A program made the translations under genes and the position numbers. The notes under the pieces were generated by a model. It made no database searches. It had not been told where the DNA came from and saw only the letters and a program-made list of their open reading frames with translations. Below are positions 24,438 through 35,880 of a DNA stretch of 64,000 nucleotides, in pieces (position 1 is the first letter of the stretch; every line of letters starts with the position of its first letter). The DNA is from Polytrichum commune (Eukaryota > Streptophyta > Polytrichopsida > Polytrichales > Polytrichaceae): positions 17,608,001 to 17,672,000 of the forward strand of contig OX485806.1 of the NCBI GenBank assembly GCA_950295325.1. The letters run 5' to 3'.

Positions 24438-24790
24438 TACTTGTGGATTCTCATCTCTAGTCATGTTGACTTCCAATAAGTTATGGGCCCATACATGTGA
24501 AATGCCTAGAGATTTGATTGCTTTGAGGTTGTGGAGTGGATCTTGAGGGTTTGATACTTTGGAGCTCAAAGTGTTGGAGGTGTTCGAAGGCACATTTGGT
24601 TGTTGTGAGAGTTTCTTTGTCATTTGCTTTTGCTTGAATGTATGTTTGATGCAAGAACATGTGACTTGAATAGCTTGAGTGTTTAAACTTCAAGAGCATC
24701 TAATTTGAGAGGCTTGAATGTTGAGGCGTTTATTTGAAAGCACTTCGAAAGCATATGATTTGCTTATTTTGAGTGGTTTAAAGCTTATAT

Positions 24791-25922
24791 ATGATCACTG
24801 CTTTGGAATTCATGCCGATGAAAGAGTTGATGATGGAGTACGTGACCGCACGTTTGATGCATGAGATGTCGAAGGGCAAGGAGAACAAACCCCAAGACGA
24901 AGACACAACGATGGTATTGCGTCAAAGTAAAGCAGGAGATCCACCTTCGTGGCAAGGCGTAAGGACGTGTTTCTATTATGGTAAACCAGGCCACATTGCA
25001 CGATTTTGCTACAAAGCAAAGAATAAAGATAGGGAGCATGCCAAAAATGCGAACGACAAGCACAAATTTGTATTTGTAACGCAACACGGAGCGCATTCAA
25101 GGAGCGTTTATAAATGAATTATGGATGCAAGAGCCGCAAAACATATGACTTTGCATAGGACGGCATTCGATACCTTCGAGGTAATTTCTCCACACAACAT
25201 GCATTTAGGTAATGATAGTGTAGTCGAAGCCATTGGATTGGGATCCATTGTTGTTGGAGTTGAAACGAGAGGCATAAGGAATAGAGTTCGCATTATAGAT
25301 GTGTTTCACGTGCTCAAATTGCAAGCCAACTTGCTCTTGATAAGCATGTTTTTGTCGAATAGGTTGAAGGTGCAATTTCTTGCAAAAGAGTGCATTGTAG
25401 AAGGTGCAAATGGCGACATGGTTGCAATAGCTCAATGCAAAGGAAAATTGTACCAAATGACTTTCATAGAGGTATGTAGAGCGAATGCAACCAACATCGT
25501 GTGTTCACGTGTGGGAGGTGGTCTAGTGAAGCTTTGGCATCGCTGACTTGGTCATTTGAATGTGAGGAGTGTTTATGCACTCCAAAGCATGGTAAGGGGC
25601 ATGAATCTGGGTAAAACCTTTCGTCCAACCTTAACATTGGTTTGCAAAGTGTGCATGGAGGTCAACCAATATGTGGCAAAATTGGGCAATGATGCGGAAA
25701 GGCAAGCAACAAAATCCTTAGAGATTGTTCATTTGGATGTTCATGGCCCAATGAAGAATATGTCTATAAAAAGGGAATTTTTCTTTTTCTTTTTATTGAT
25801 GATTTTTTGAGGAATGTGTAGGTTTACATGATGAAATACAAAGGAGAGTGGTTTGAGAGGTTGAAAGAGTTCCGAGCGTTTGTAAAAACGCAATCGGAGT
25901 ATGAAGTCAAGGCATTTCAATG
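24791..25922 (+). pseudogene. Ty1/copia gag-pol relic (gag end, protease, integrase start)
   Basis: One coding frame runs from a gag C-terminus to integrase with in-frame stops. Gag shows a zinc knuckle CFYYGKPGHIARFC in which the second Cys of CX2CX4HX4C is Tyr. At 25118-25120 a TGA stands where copia proteins usually have Trp, followed by MDARAAKHMT in place of the protease motif DSGA(S/T)xHM, so the catalytic DSG is lost. The GAG-pre-integrase HHCC finger survives as LWHR, a stop, LGHLN and CKVC (25536-25660), followed by LEIVHLDVHGPM of the integrase core. A frameshift in the T-rich tract near 25780-25800 moves the remainder (KYKGEWFERLKEFRAFVK) to another frame, and homology ends near 25922. 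Reverse transcriptase and LTRs are absent. Clearly non-functional. Confidence 0.88.
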
Positions 25923-25978
25923 ATTGACCGGAGGGGACTCCATTTCAAAAGATTTTGAAGTGTTTTGGATGAATGAAA

Positions 25979-26130
25979 GTGTCAAGCGGACGACAGCGTA
26001 TACAGATGAAGGCGTAAGTGGATGATGACGTATACGGATGAAGACGTCGAGCAAATGAAGTTGTGTATGGATGGCAATGCATACGGATGAAGGCATCAAG
26101 CAAATGAAAGTTGAACGGATGAAGGCCGTT
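25979..26130. repeat. degenerate minisatellite, GTATACGGATGAAG units
   Basis: Three to four imperfect repeats of (C/T)GTATAC(A/G)GATGAAGGCGT with GAGCAAATGAA spacers directly follow the copia relic. Confidence 0.6.
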
Positions 26131-26246
26131 GGATCAAGAGGGCGGAGAACAAAGACTGGTGGATTTACATGTTTAGAGAATGATAACTAAGGTGAAGTTG
26201 GCTATAAATGTTAACCATTAGATTTAGGTATGGCTAGATCTACGAC

Positions 26247-26249
<3 letters not shown>

Positions 26250-26294
<45 letters not shown>
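26250..26294. repeat. (CT)n microsatellite
   Basis: Uninterrupted CT dinucleotide tract of about 44 bp. Confidence 0.95.
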
Positions 26295-26297
<3 letters not shown>

Positions 26298-26929
26298 GGA
26301 TTTTGCAGTATTAAAGGCTTAGAGATATGAGGTAGAAATAAAGTTAGTGTTTAGTGATAAAGTTAGACATTAAGGCTTTAGCTTTTGTCTTGATTGAAGT
26401 ATTGGCTTAGAGGATGACAAAAGATCACGCATCCAAGTATTATTCTTCAGAAGGGTGGCTTAACCCTCAATCCTTCCATTACTCGGCCAACCCAACCAAG
26501 GGGGGTTGGTGTGGAATTTGGTGAAACTTAGGTACCTTGAGGCAACCCACCCTCCCTTTCACGATAGCAAATATTAAGTACAATGGATGAATTTCAGATG
26601 AAGTTAGGGTGGTTTGCACGGATGAATGTGATGCATAAGAAATTGGATGATTGTAAGGTAGATATGATAGAAGGTCATTGCTTGGAGGCATTAAAGTAGT
26701 CCACCCATCTGGCCAATCTTGTGGGTTATTACTTTGATTGGAGTAGCAATTGTCACCACACTTTGTTTTTGTTTTTATTTTCTTTCTTCTCTTTGGTTTA
26801 TACAAACATTTTGGGATAACTCTTATCCCTTTTTGAACTACCGTTGTGGCCTCATTCTACTCTTATTGTTTCTCATATCTTTTCTATTACATTTTTATTA
26901 ACTATGAGCAATCTAATGTTGTACCTTCT
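26295..26929. other. non-coding DNA, nothing recognised
   Basis: Short frames only; no family features. Confidence 0.5.
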
Positions 26930-27745
26930 ACAACAACTACAACCTTATTCTCATCAACAAATTAACCCTAAACAAACACAACACTAAAAAAACCTACATA
27001 ATATCACAAGAAGTTTAACATACAACAATCACTAGACACTTGATTTGTAAGATCCTAAATTTAAAATACCACAATATAAAAAAATGCAACCTGGATAAAA
27101 ACATATTGGCCACCCACCTCACAATACAAACATATCACAACACAACACTAATTCTTGACCACACTTGTTTGTACATAGAGACAATCACCTTGGAAAGGCT
27201 AAAGTGGTTGTAGGCCCACTTCACTGAACACCAAACCAACCCTTTTTCGTACATACTACAACTGCCATCACAATAATTTTCCATGGAATTGACTTGGCTC
27301 CTCACTAGATAAGTTGTGATACTACCCAAAAAAACCCCCAAAACAATATTATTGATCAATAACCACAACAACCTACACCCAACAACTTACAACCCTCGAT
27401 ATAAAAACCTTCAATTCAAAGTCTTGCTCTTACTACTCCTCACCACTAACATGTCCCACCCCCTTTACTACATACCACTCCCCACACATCCCACAAACCA
27501 CCAAACCACAACCAAAGCCATACATTAGGTATGAATGGCAGCTTACGTGGATCCCAACAACATCACCATTACGATCCTTAAATATAATGACTAGACCTTG
27601 CTAAAACTAGACATTGATTCTCTACAAGACATCCACACCTTCGCCACTATCCCACCGACAGAATCACACACCCACACGACCCCCAAGGGCCCACATACTA
27701 CAATCAAGTAGAAAACTTGCTCACATCAATTATATGTGTACATGC

Positions 27746-27747
<2 letters not shown>

Positions 27748-27792
<45 letters not shown>
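27748..27792. repeat. (AC)n microsatellite
   Basis: Uninterrupted AC dinucleotide tract of 44-45 bp within the decayed LINE copy. Confidence 0.95.
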
Positions 27793-27794
<2 letters not shown>

Positions 27795-29361
27795 GTCAAC
27801 TCCACAATCATAAACCCTTTACAACAAACACAACGTGACAGGATAACATAACCATCCATATACATAACTCATCCTCAACCCACCATAAAACCATATAGGG
27901 TCAACATAATTGATAAATTGATAGAAACCCCCAAAAGAACACCCCCTATCCTTACCCTCCAAACTTAACCCCTCCCACAAATATTTTACCACCCATGCCT
28001 ATGTAAACTTGACCCATCACACAACACCTACATAGATGGATCTTTCATTTCCCCATGTAGCAACTTAGATAGTCAAGAGTGTGTAGCCCACACAATAATT
28101 TTCAAATTGCCAAAAGACTACTAGGCTTCCAAAACACACTATGAGCAAAACTATATGCCATATGGCCAACATTGTTAACACTCAAAATTCAACCCAAGAT
28201 GTACACGTCTTCAACAACAACCTCAATAACATACACCTCATTAGCAATTACACACAATGCCCATCATCACAACATCATCACCCTAACAAACTCCTCATAG
28301 CCTTCATGGTACATTACATGACGTGGGCCAAACACAAGATCACCATTCATAAAGTCAAAGCACACACAAAAATGATAGGAAATGAATTTCAAACACACTA
28401 GTCACTGACAAAAGCCACCATCTCTCCCATCCCGCATACACACATGGCACACACTATCCCATATAGATTCACACTTCCCATATGTCCTTCAGGCACTAAT
28501 CCAACTGAAATCTATGCAATCTCCACTCCTTCATCAACAAAGAACATAACATATTTACAATTGCGTATGCCAAAAAAAATTCAATATGTGGAAATATGGG
28601 TAACCAATGAAGAAATACACCCCAAACTCTAATTATTTCTAGAAAACAAAACAATCCACAAATGCACAAATAACACAACTATTGAAACTTAGATGTGCAC
28701 AATATATGGGCGATTGCCAAAAAAACCTATTCTAGCCCACTAAACACACCAATCCAAACCTCACGCTCTGCCATAAAAACCAAAGAGATATCTGGCCACA
28801 CTTGCTATCCACATATGCATTTAAATTCCTCAAAGGTCTCAAAATAGCAACAACCCATCAATCACAAATCTTCTCAAATCTTACACACACACCAAACACT
28901 TACATTAACCAACCTTGGCAATTGCCATGGCACCACTCAAGATAACATTATACCCCCATGGATATTTACAATATGATTATCACAATACATGATGTACATG
29001 CCTAGGAAACCTCCAACTATAGATTTGAACCAACCACGTACCAGGAGATACATATGATCAACCAAGCCTCATATGCCCAACCTTGTACCACAATATACAA
29101 ATTACATAATTCACATTTACCCATGATAGATACAATGAACAAAATATATAAACAAAATAAGACAAATATAACCCACTAATAGATGCAATCAAAGCACAAG
29201 TATGGCAAGTTGAACCTCTTATTGTCATCACAGCAGGAGTTAGAAAGGAAATCCACACTAAAAGCATTAACCTACTAAAAGAGATCTCCACATCCCACTC
29301 CCACTAATCAAAAACATCATTAAAGAATACACCAATCAATCCTAAAATATCTAACACACCC

Positions 29362-29767
29362 ACGGGGAGGTCACTCCATTGTCAAATTGAACACCACGTG
29401 CGAACAAAAAAAATCTACTTTTTACATAAAGCATCACCAAAATGGGTCAAATTTTTATCAATTGTATATCATGGGTAGATATACACGGTATCTATCCCAT
29501 CGTAAAAAATGGTAACCAAATTTGATGATTTCTTTTTTTATAAAACATACCGTTTCTAACTAGAATGACACATGATTGAACTAAAATAATTACTACAAAA
29601 ATGAAGGTGACTAAAAATTTCAAAAGAATATACAAAAGATACTATCAATGGTTATGTATATGTAGAAAAATATCATAAATTTAAAATTATCTATGGCATG
29701 TAATATAGGGGTAGCAAACTTTGTTCGCACGTGGTGGTCAACTTGACAATGGAGTGACCTCCCCATG
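29362..29767. mobile_element. hAT-type MITE, copy 2, inserted in LINE relic
   Basis: The left end GGGGAGGTCACTCCATTGTC (from 29365) is inverted at 29722-29764; about 40 of 43 positions pair. The flanks AACACACC (29354-29361) and AACATATC (29768-29775) match at 6 of 8 positions with transitions only. Both flanks are LINE-derived, and the LINE translation resumes beyond the element. The ends match the MITEs at 9297-9919 and 59326-60135. Length 406 bp, no coding capacity. Confidence 0.85.
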
Positions 29768-29819
29768 AACATATCTTATACTAAACAAACGAAAACTAGA
29801 TTACAAACAACCCCCGTTC

Positions 29820-29836
29820 CCCCCCCCCCCCCCCCC
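29820..29836. repeat. poly-C run
   Basis: About 17 consecutive C close to the end of the decayed LINE. Confidence 0.9.
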
Positions 29837-29848
29837 ATTCCCCCACTT

Positions 29849-30002
29849 ACCTAGCTAATAGCATAACCTAGGTAGGAAACTAAAAGTACATTGTTATGAC
29901 CAAAAGGCCCTACCTACCGCAGGGCAGGCAATAACCCCATCTTGCACCAATAGGATTCTTGAACAAGATAGGGCCAATGGGTTCTAATTCATGTTGGACG
30001 AA
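29849..30002 (+). mobile_element. tRNA-derived SINE family 2, 3' fragment
   Basis: Matches the body and tail of the SINE at 13751-14021 (GCAGGGCAGGCAATA, CACCAATAGGATTCTTGAAC, GGGCCAATGGGTTCTAATTC). The tRNA-like head is missing, so this is a 5'-truncated or decayed copy lying at the end of the old LINE. Confidence 0.75.
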
Positions 30003-30292
30003 ACTTTGATGTTGGTTTTTATTTTTTCTTTCACCAATTGCTCATAGCGCTAAGTTGCACCATTCAACCCATGTTCAAATCTCAAGTATTTGTTTGCACT
30101 TCCGCCTTTGTGGAGCTCCAATGGTCACCCTCCACTTTCAACTTCAACTCCACATACATTTATGGCTATTTGCATATCATAGAATTGCTACTTTGCAAAT
30201 CTATTGGAGCAATCTGTCGGTTCCCTGGAAGGTCTGGTCTTGGAAACAATCACTTAAACTTCCTAGAGAGCCATAGATTTGGAATTTGCCTT

Positions 30293-30617
30293 CACTACTA
30301 GAACACTATGCCAAAATAACTGCAGCCAAAATTGGTTGTGGTTCTTTTGACCAGCCTGATTTGGAGTCGCTAAATGACTGCATATTTGTTTTAGTTTAGC
30401 GACTAAAATTTTATGAATTTGTGAACGTGTAATATACCGCTGGAAAGTCTTGAAAATAAATTTCCGACGGTATATTACACGCCCAATTTAAAAAAAATTG
30501 TAGCCGCAAAATGAGAGAGAAACATCTATAGTCGTTTAGCGACTGCAGATCACGTTGGTCAAAAGAACTGTAGCCGATTTCTGCTACGGTTTTTTTGAGC
30601 ATAGTTTTCAAATAGTG
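30293..30617. mobile_element. CACTA-type foldback MITE, copy 1
   Basis: Ends CACTACTAGAACACTATGCC and ...GCATAGTTTTCAAATAGTG are inverted, flanked by the 3-bp duplication CTT (30290-30292 and 30618-30620), the CACTA hallmark. Arms continue inwards (TTCTTTTGACCAG against CTGGTCAAAAGAA types) so the element can fold almost end to end. A second palindrome, GTGTAATATACCG (30427-30439) against its inverse (30468-30480), sits in the middle. Length 325 bp; same family as 33458-33789. Confidence 0.93.
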
Positions 30618-30639
30618 CTTTCAAGTGGTTTTATATTTT

Positions 30640-30830
30640 CTCTTTTGATTTGGAAATGATTCAACTTTTTAAATGATCATATAGGCCTTCCCAAGTGTGT
30701 TCACAATGGCATTTAGAGTGGTCAAATGTATTGAGAGCAAATGGTCCAATCTAATCGTAACACACATCTTTTTGGCACATTCATTCTTAATTATAGACCT
30801 TGTCATATACCCCTCAAAAACATTCTAATC
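30640..30830 (+). repeat. dispersed repeat B copy
   Basis: Shows TCATATAGGCCTTCCCAAGTGTGTT, a middle CCAATCTAATCGTAACACAC and the distal CATTCTTAATTATAGACCTT part with CATATACCCCTCAAAAACA, in the order of other repeat B copies. Confidence 0.6.
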
Positions 30831-31337
30831 TCTATGATATCACGCTTGTGGCAACAAAAGTGCACATGGTATTAAGGAGTTATGCAGATGTGTTAACATG
30901 GATGCATGATAAATGAAAGTTAGTGTAGCATGTGACACTATGGAACAATATAATGACAAGTCAACATTGCCATCATGACAATAATTACAAATGTGACAAA
31001 GTGATGCATGCAAGCATGTGGTTTGAATTATTTGGTGGTTTGTTTTAATGTGAGAGCCCATGATATATGGGAGGGAAGCATGATAACAAGGAGTGGGATT
31101 TAAACCTGAGAACATTTTTTCCCCTAAGGCTTTGGGATATAAGAGAAGGAGTGACATTGAGGAGGTTAATATTATGAAGTTTAAAGTGTATTGGTGTTCA
31201 TTGAAAAGAGTGACCACATAATGCTCATATACCTCAATATGTATGAACGGACATTTCAAGCTTACATCGACACTTTTGGAGTTTCAAAGTTCGGCTCGAG
31301 TTTGCAGCAAGTGGTTGGCATGGAATGGCTCTGGAGT

Positions 31338-31720
31338 AGAGGTGTCTATTCTTGATCAGGGCCCCATCGGGAACCTATAGGGTGCCATAATTCTGATTGG
31401 ACTAGGATTGATAAGGTTGGGTCAGAATTTCGATGTGCCTGGGTTTAAATTTCGAACAGGCTGGAATCAATAGTGCCATGACACAAGTCCTTGGTTTGAG
31501 CGTTAAAGTGAGGAGAAGTGAGACTCTAGACATTGGTCAGATGCTTGGGTCAACTTTTGACTTCAAAAATTCATAATAATTTCATTCAAGGAATAAAAGT
31601 ACCAAAAAAATTGCAATCCTCTTGATTTCTATCTTCCTACGTGGGAAAAATTTACGACGCCTTATACTTCTCCCGAACTGGCGTAGAATCTCTAAGTGGT
31701 CGGTTATGGGCACCTCTATT
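31338..31720. mobile_element. TIR element of direct pair, first copy
   Basis: Begins AGAGGTGTCTATTC and ends ...TATGGGCACCTCT, an imperfect inverted pair. It aligns along its length with 31936-32302: CCATCGG.AA.CTATAGGGT, GGAATAAAA.TACC, CTTGATTTCTATCTTCCT. Non-coding. Because two similar copies lie in the same direction 215 bp apart, a small LTR element is an alternative, but no primer-binding site is visible. Confidence 0.55.
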
Positions 31721-31935
31721 CTACCTTGGAATAACTTAACAACTTTTTGAGTGACGAGAGTCCATTGTAGTACTGGAACCTGGCCTCATGTGAGAGCTCA
31801 GAGTCCCAGTCTGTCTTTAGAACCAACAAGTCCAAACTATGTAATCATGAGCGAAGTTGCGGATCAGCAGCTCCAACAAATTTGAGTAAGGTATATGTTA
31901 TCCATTGGAAAAGGGCCACAGGATCAATGAATGGG

Positions 31936-32302
31936 AAGTACTGAGCACCTATTCCCAATCAGGATACCATCGGCAATCTATAGGGTACTGGAATTTCGAT
32001 AAGGTTGGGATTGAATTTCGATCACGTTGGAACCAATGGTACCATGATACATGTTCTGGTTTTGAGTGCTAAAGTGGGGAGAAATGAGTGGTTATAGTAT
32101 ACTCTAGACATTAGTAATATGTTCGGGCCAATTTTTGGTTTCATAAATTTATAGCAATTTCAATATAAGGAATAAAATTACCGAATTTTTTGTAGCCTTC
32201 TTGATTTCTATCTTCCTGCACGGGAAAAATTTGCACCATCATATACTTCTCAAGATCTGGTGCAAAATCTTTTAAGTGATCAATTATGGGCGCCTATGCT
32301 CT
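31936..32302. mobile_element. TIR element of direct pair, second copy
   Basis: Same orientation and content as 31338-31720, ending in TTATGGGCGCCTATGCTCT. The next base pairs begin a repeat A copy, so its right end is not sharply defined. Confidence 0.55.
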
Positions 32303-32500
32303 AATTATAGGTGAACATGTGAAGTTTGAGAAAGAACTGGTTGAAGTTCAAGACTTCAGAGAAATTACCGATCATGTTAGAGGAATATATGAAATACAAG
32401 TCAAATCAATAAAGAAAAACAAAAGTATCACAACATGTAATCATTTGGACTTGGAAACACTAGAATTTTGACGGATTATGCACAAAACTCTCCCCATACA
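32300..32500 (+). repeat. dispersed repeat A, copy 3
   Basis: GCTCTAATTATAGGTGAACA, AACTGGTTGAAGTTCAAGAC, GTTAGAGGAATATATGAAAT, ACTTGGAAACACTAGAATTT and GATTATGCACAAAACTCTCC follow in the standard order. Confidence 0.8.
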
Positions 32501-33454
32501 TTGCACAAAATTAAGGTGTCAAACATACGACCCTTATAGTGGGACCCCGGTGTCCCATAATGCACCGGTTCTCGCATAAAACCCGTGTCGATGTCAAAAA
32601 GGATTGGTTGAAGCGATCAAAGCAGTGTTGGTTTTTTTTTCTCAACTTTTTCAATCACTGACAACCACATGCTCTCGTTTAACTCTTGACTACACTATTC
32701 CTCAATCTTCTTTGACGCCATTGCAAATAATGGGGGTGCCAACACCATCCCCCACTCTCTATAGGAGATATCCCCTACCCTAAAAAAAGAATTAATGCAT
32801 TTTTTGGCTCTGGTTTATGTAGGACACCAGTGTCCCGCCATAAGGTTCATATGTCCGCTTAGGATATTACAAGTCATGAGTGAGAGTACGTACTACGAGC
32901 AATATTTATATATATAGAGAGAGAGGGGGCCTAGTTATTTGGGAGCACTGACTTGGACTGCTTGTGGTGCAAAATACCCCTCTCGTAGAATGTTCATTGC
33001 ATGACATTATTCGGCCCTTGTAAGGTGTGATGTGGGACCGGAAATAATTCGAAACATGTTATTATCGTGTAAATTTTCATATAGACCTTCTCAACACCAT
33101 ATTCAATGTTGGGTCTCATGGCTGGAAGTTTGTTTGTATGCGGCAGTTGCAGCATTTGATTTGTATTTCTGGGACAAACCGGGCTCACGTGGAGAGCAAT
33201 TCAAGCAATTTCCACGTGCTTTTCTATCCACGCATAGAGCATTCAATTCATAAGCCCTTGTTCAAATTCACAAGCATGAGCAAATTGGTTATGCCCTAGA
33301 AATGGTTTGAGTAGGTGAATCGGGGTCTTCATGCTTCTCCACATATGTGAACACTTGTGTTTGCATGGAGATGTAGATAATCATTATCGTCTCAAAGTTA
33401 AGTTGGCAATCAAGTTGATTTTCCTTTGGCATCCATTTGGATTACACATTAATA
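32501..33454. other. non-coding DNA, nothing recognised
   Basis: No coding frame with family features. A short direct pair occurs (GACCCCGGTGTCCCATAATG near 32541 and GGACACCAGTGTCCCGCCAT near 32822), roughly inverted around the segment with GACCCTTATAG and CATAAGGTTCATATG, so an unclassified TIR element of about 340 bp is possible. Confidence 0.35.
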
Positions 33455-33457
33455 TTG

Positions 33458-33789
33458 CACTAGTAGAAAACTATGCCCAAAAAAACCGCATCCGAAATCG
33501 GCTGCATTCCTTTTGACCAGCTTGATTTGTAGTCACTAAAAGACTATAATTTTTTCTTTTTCATTTTGCGACTAACATTTTGATTTTTTTGGGGGGCGTG
33601 TAATATACCATTGGAAAGGTATGTTCAATACCTTTCCAAAAATATATTACACGCCCCAAAAATAACAAAATTTCAGTCGCTAAACCACAAAATAAATCTA
33701 CAATCGTTTAGTGACTACAGATCAGGTTGGTCAAAAGAATTGTAGCTGGATTTGGCTGCGGTTCTTTTTGGCATAGTTTCCTACTAGTG
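33458..33789. mobile_element. CACTA-type foldback MITE, copy 2
   Basis: Ends CACTAGTAGAAAACTATGCC and GGCATAGTTTCCTACTAGTG are inverted and flanked by TTG on both sides (33455-33457 and 33790-33792). The middle has a near-perfect palindrome, GGGGCGTGTAATATACCATT (from 33593) against ...TATATTACACGCCCC, with a GGAAAGGTAT stem. Length 332 bp. Internal sequence matches 30293-30617, including TTTTGACCAGC(C/T)TGATTTG. Confidence 0.95.
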
Positions 33790-33792
33790 TTG

Positions 33793-35189
33793 AGGCAAGA
33801 TTGATCCAACCCTACATCATTACATAATCACGTTCTATAGTGAATCATCTTACATATACAAATTGAGACAAATGTCTTTACATGGTGACGGTTTGAAAAT
33901 CCCGTGAATTTATTATTCCAGATCCACACTTTCCTCAAACTCAACTTCAAAATCAAATAGTCACATGAGGATGGGGTGAAAGCATGGCCCTTCCAAGTCA
34001 CCTATTCAATGCTAAATCTTGTGGACAAGGGAGGATCTACAAGTAGTTATCAAGGCACATGTTGTTGTTCAATCTTGGGCCCATGGAACATGTTATAGAG
34101 ACTTTCTAAGGTTACAAATGAGGTAACAATGCAATTTATTGTATGAATGCTTGCTTTTGTTAAGATATGAAGCTAAGAGCATTCCAAAGATGAAACCCAA
34201 CACTTTTTGGGGGGTAGGAGGAGAGGTGTTCAAAGAACATGCTCCACTATATGTATTTGTACATGTGTCAAGTCATGAAATGCAATCCACACTACCTCTA
34301 GAGGCTCCGTTTTCAATCATGCAATGTGGTCAATTGGCATCACTACCAACTTATGAGTCCTAGGCACACCAGATGAGAACTTGTCCATTACAACCATCTG
34401 TTGCGAAGATTGTTCATTGTGACTCATGGCAAGAAAATGCACAAAAAAATCATTTTGATTGTCAAACACATGTTTTGGTTGAAGTTGTTAGACAATTGAC
34501 AATCAAAATCCTCCAGTTGACAACCAAAATGAGTTTGACAAAATCCCACATATGGTTGTCAAACATCCCGTGTCAGTGAGAGTATTATGCAAATCCAGTA
34601 ATGTGATAGGTTTGCAAATTTTCCAGTGACGTAAGACAATTTTTTAATGATGCACGTCAAATGCCAATGAATTGTATAGTTGTATGGCATGCACACCATG
34701 GCAGTACATAGAAACAATCATCAAATAGGCACATCTATCATCATTTTCTGCAGCCGAAATTGCACTTGGTCTGACCTCGGTCTAGCGCTGGGAATTTTTT
34801 TGCCTCCCTTCCAGTCAAGTCGAATCTACCAAGTTACCCAAGTATGAGCCCAAAATGAGTGCTCATATTTGTTTTATGTTTAGAATTTATTTAGAATTGC
34901 ATTTGGAGTGTTATTGAAACAATCAAAAGTATAAAGAGAGTGAGGCTTGGTGTGGTTTATGTTTTAGGCTTTAAGCTTTAAGCCTATTTTGTGTGGTTAA
35001 GTAGAAGCTTAGTGATATTAGGGATTGTTGTGATTAAGTGAGTAGTGGTTGATGAAGCAAGAGGAAGGTCCTTGGATTTAAATGTTTGAATTAGAACATG
35101 CTCTTGTTGGCTTAAAGGGTGAAGGTTTAGTGGATAGGATAAGGTCCTACTAAGTAGGGGAATGTGAAGGGGCTTGTGGTCTTGGGTGC
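33793..35189. other. non-coding DNA with a local palindrome
   Basis: At 34449-34570 ATTTTGATTGTCAAAC and later GACAATCAAAAT, GACAACCAAAAT and GGTTGTCAAA form short inverted and direct repeats. From about 34900 the plus strand turns purine/T-rich with scattered AGTAG and TTAG words. No gene recognised. Confidence 0.45.
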
Positions 35190-35264
35190 CCTCTCCTCCT
35201 CCTCCTCCTCTCTCTTCATTCTCTCCTCTCCCTCTCCTCTCTCTCTCTCTCCCCCTCCTCTCTA
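35190..35264. repeat. CT/CTC-rich simple sequence
   Basis: Imperfect CCT and CT repeats with C-rich ends. Confidence 0.85.
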
Positions 35265-35402
35265 GGATTTGGAACTCATAGAAGTAGAAGGATAGTGGAA
35301 TTAAGTAGTGATTTAGTAGGGGATTTAGTGGAATTATTATAATTAGGTAAGGGGATTAGTTACGGAACTTATGGTGTTAAGAGGTTGAATTTATGGTTAG
35401 GG

Positions 35403-35880
35403 GAACTATTGATTTCTACTTAGTAAGCTGTTGGTTGCAGTCGGAAGGAGCTACTGATTTTCTACTGAATAAGCTGCTGGTTGTAGTCGGAAGGAGCTAC
35501 TGATTTTCTACTGAGTAAGCTGCTGGTTGCAGTCAGTTGGGAGCTATTGATTTCTACTCAGTAAGTTGTTGGTTGCAGTCGGAAGCTGCTGGTTGCAGTC
35601 AGTTGGGAGCTACTAATTTCTACTTAGTAAGCTGTTGGTTGCAGTCAGTTGGGAGCTACTGATTTCTACTTAGTAAGCTGTTGGTTGCAGTCAGTTGGGA
35701 GCTACTGATGTCTACTTAGTAAGCTGCTGGTTGCAGTCGGAAGGAGCTACTGATTTTCTACTTAGTAAGCTGCTGGTTGCAGTCGGAAGGAGCTACTGAT
35801 TTTCTACTGAGTAAGCTGCTGGTTGCAGTTAGTTGGGACTCAGCTACTGATTTCTACTTAGTAAGCTGCTGGTTTTACAT
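35403..35880. repeat. 46-bp minisatellite, about ten units
   Basis: The word AAG(C/T)TG(C/T)TGG recurs at 35425, 35471, 35517, 35563, 35583, 35629, 35675, 35721, 35767, 35813 and 35863. The period is 46 bp, except one 20-bp short unit and one 50-bp unit. Each unit contains GGTTGCAGTC, GAGCTACTGATTT and CTACT(T/G)AGTAAGC. Two variants alternate: TCGGAAGGAG and TCAGTTGGGAG. Confidence 0.96.

Larger units (their letters stand above)
26930..29845 (+). pseudogene. old LINE copy (RNase H to nuclease C-terminus), same family as 38810-40223
   Basis: The plus strand becomes strikingly A/C-rich, as in the younger LINE copy. Translations in shifting frames show YIDGSFISPC at about 28032-28062 (RNase H first Asp), ITIHKVKAH near 28342-28370 (RNase H late region), and at 29120-29290 DKYNPLIDAIKAQVWQVEPL and IVITAGVR, which parallel NKYKPLIDSIAARGWKIDPL and IIITAGAR in the young copy. 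Further downstream PLPLIKNIIK (29300-29335) parallels PMPIIKNTFK, then an hAT-type MITE intervenes (29362-29767), and the frame resumes with a KRKLDYKQPP-like end (29783-29820). A GTGGATCCCAAC at 27548 might be a remnant of the RT YVDD box. Many stops and frameshifts. Left boundary is a composition change only. A CA microsatellite lies at 27748-27792. Confidence 0.72.

Noticed and set aside
24372..24623. Minus-strand frame with an RERERE stretch
   Set aside because: Translation of the SINE's CT microsatellite tail.
31338..32302. LTR retrotransposon (TRIM)
   Set aside because: Direct repeats are present but there is no primer-binding site, polypurine tract or clear TG...CA ends; each repeat has its own inverted ends.
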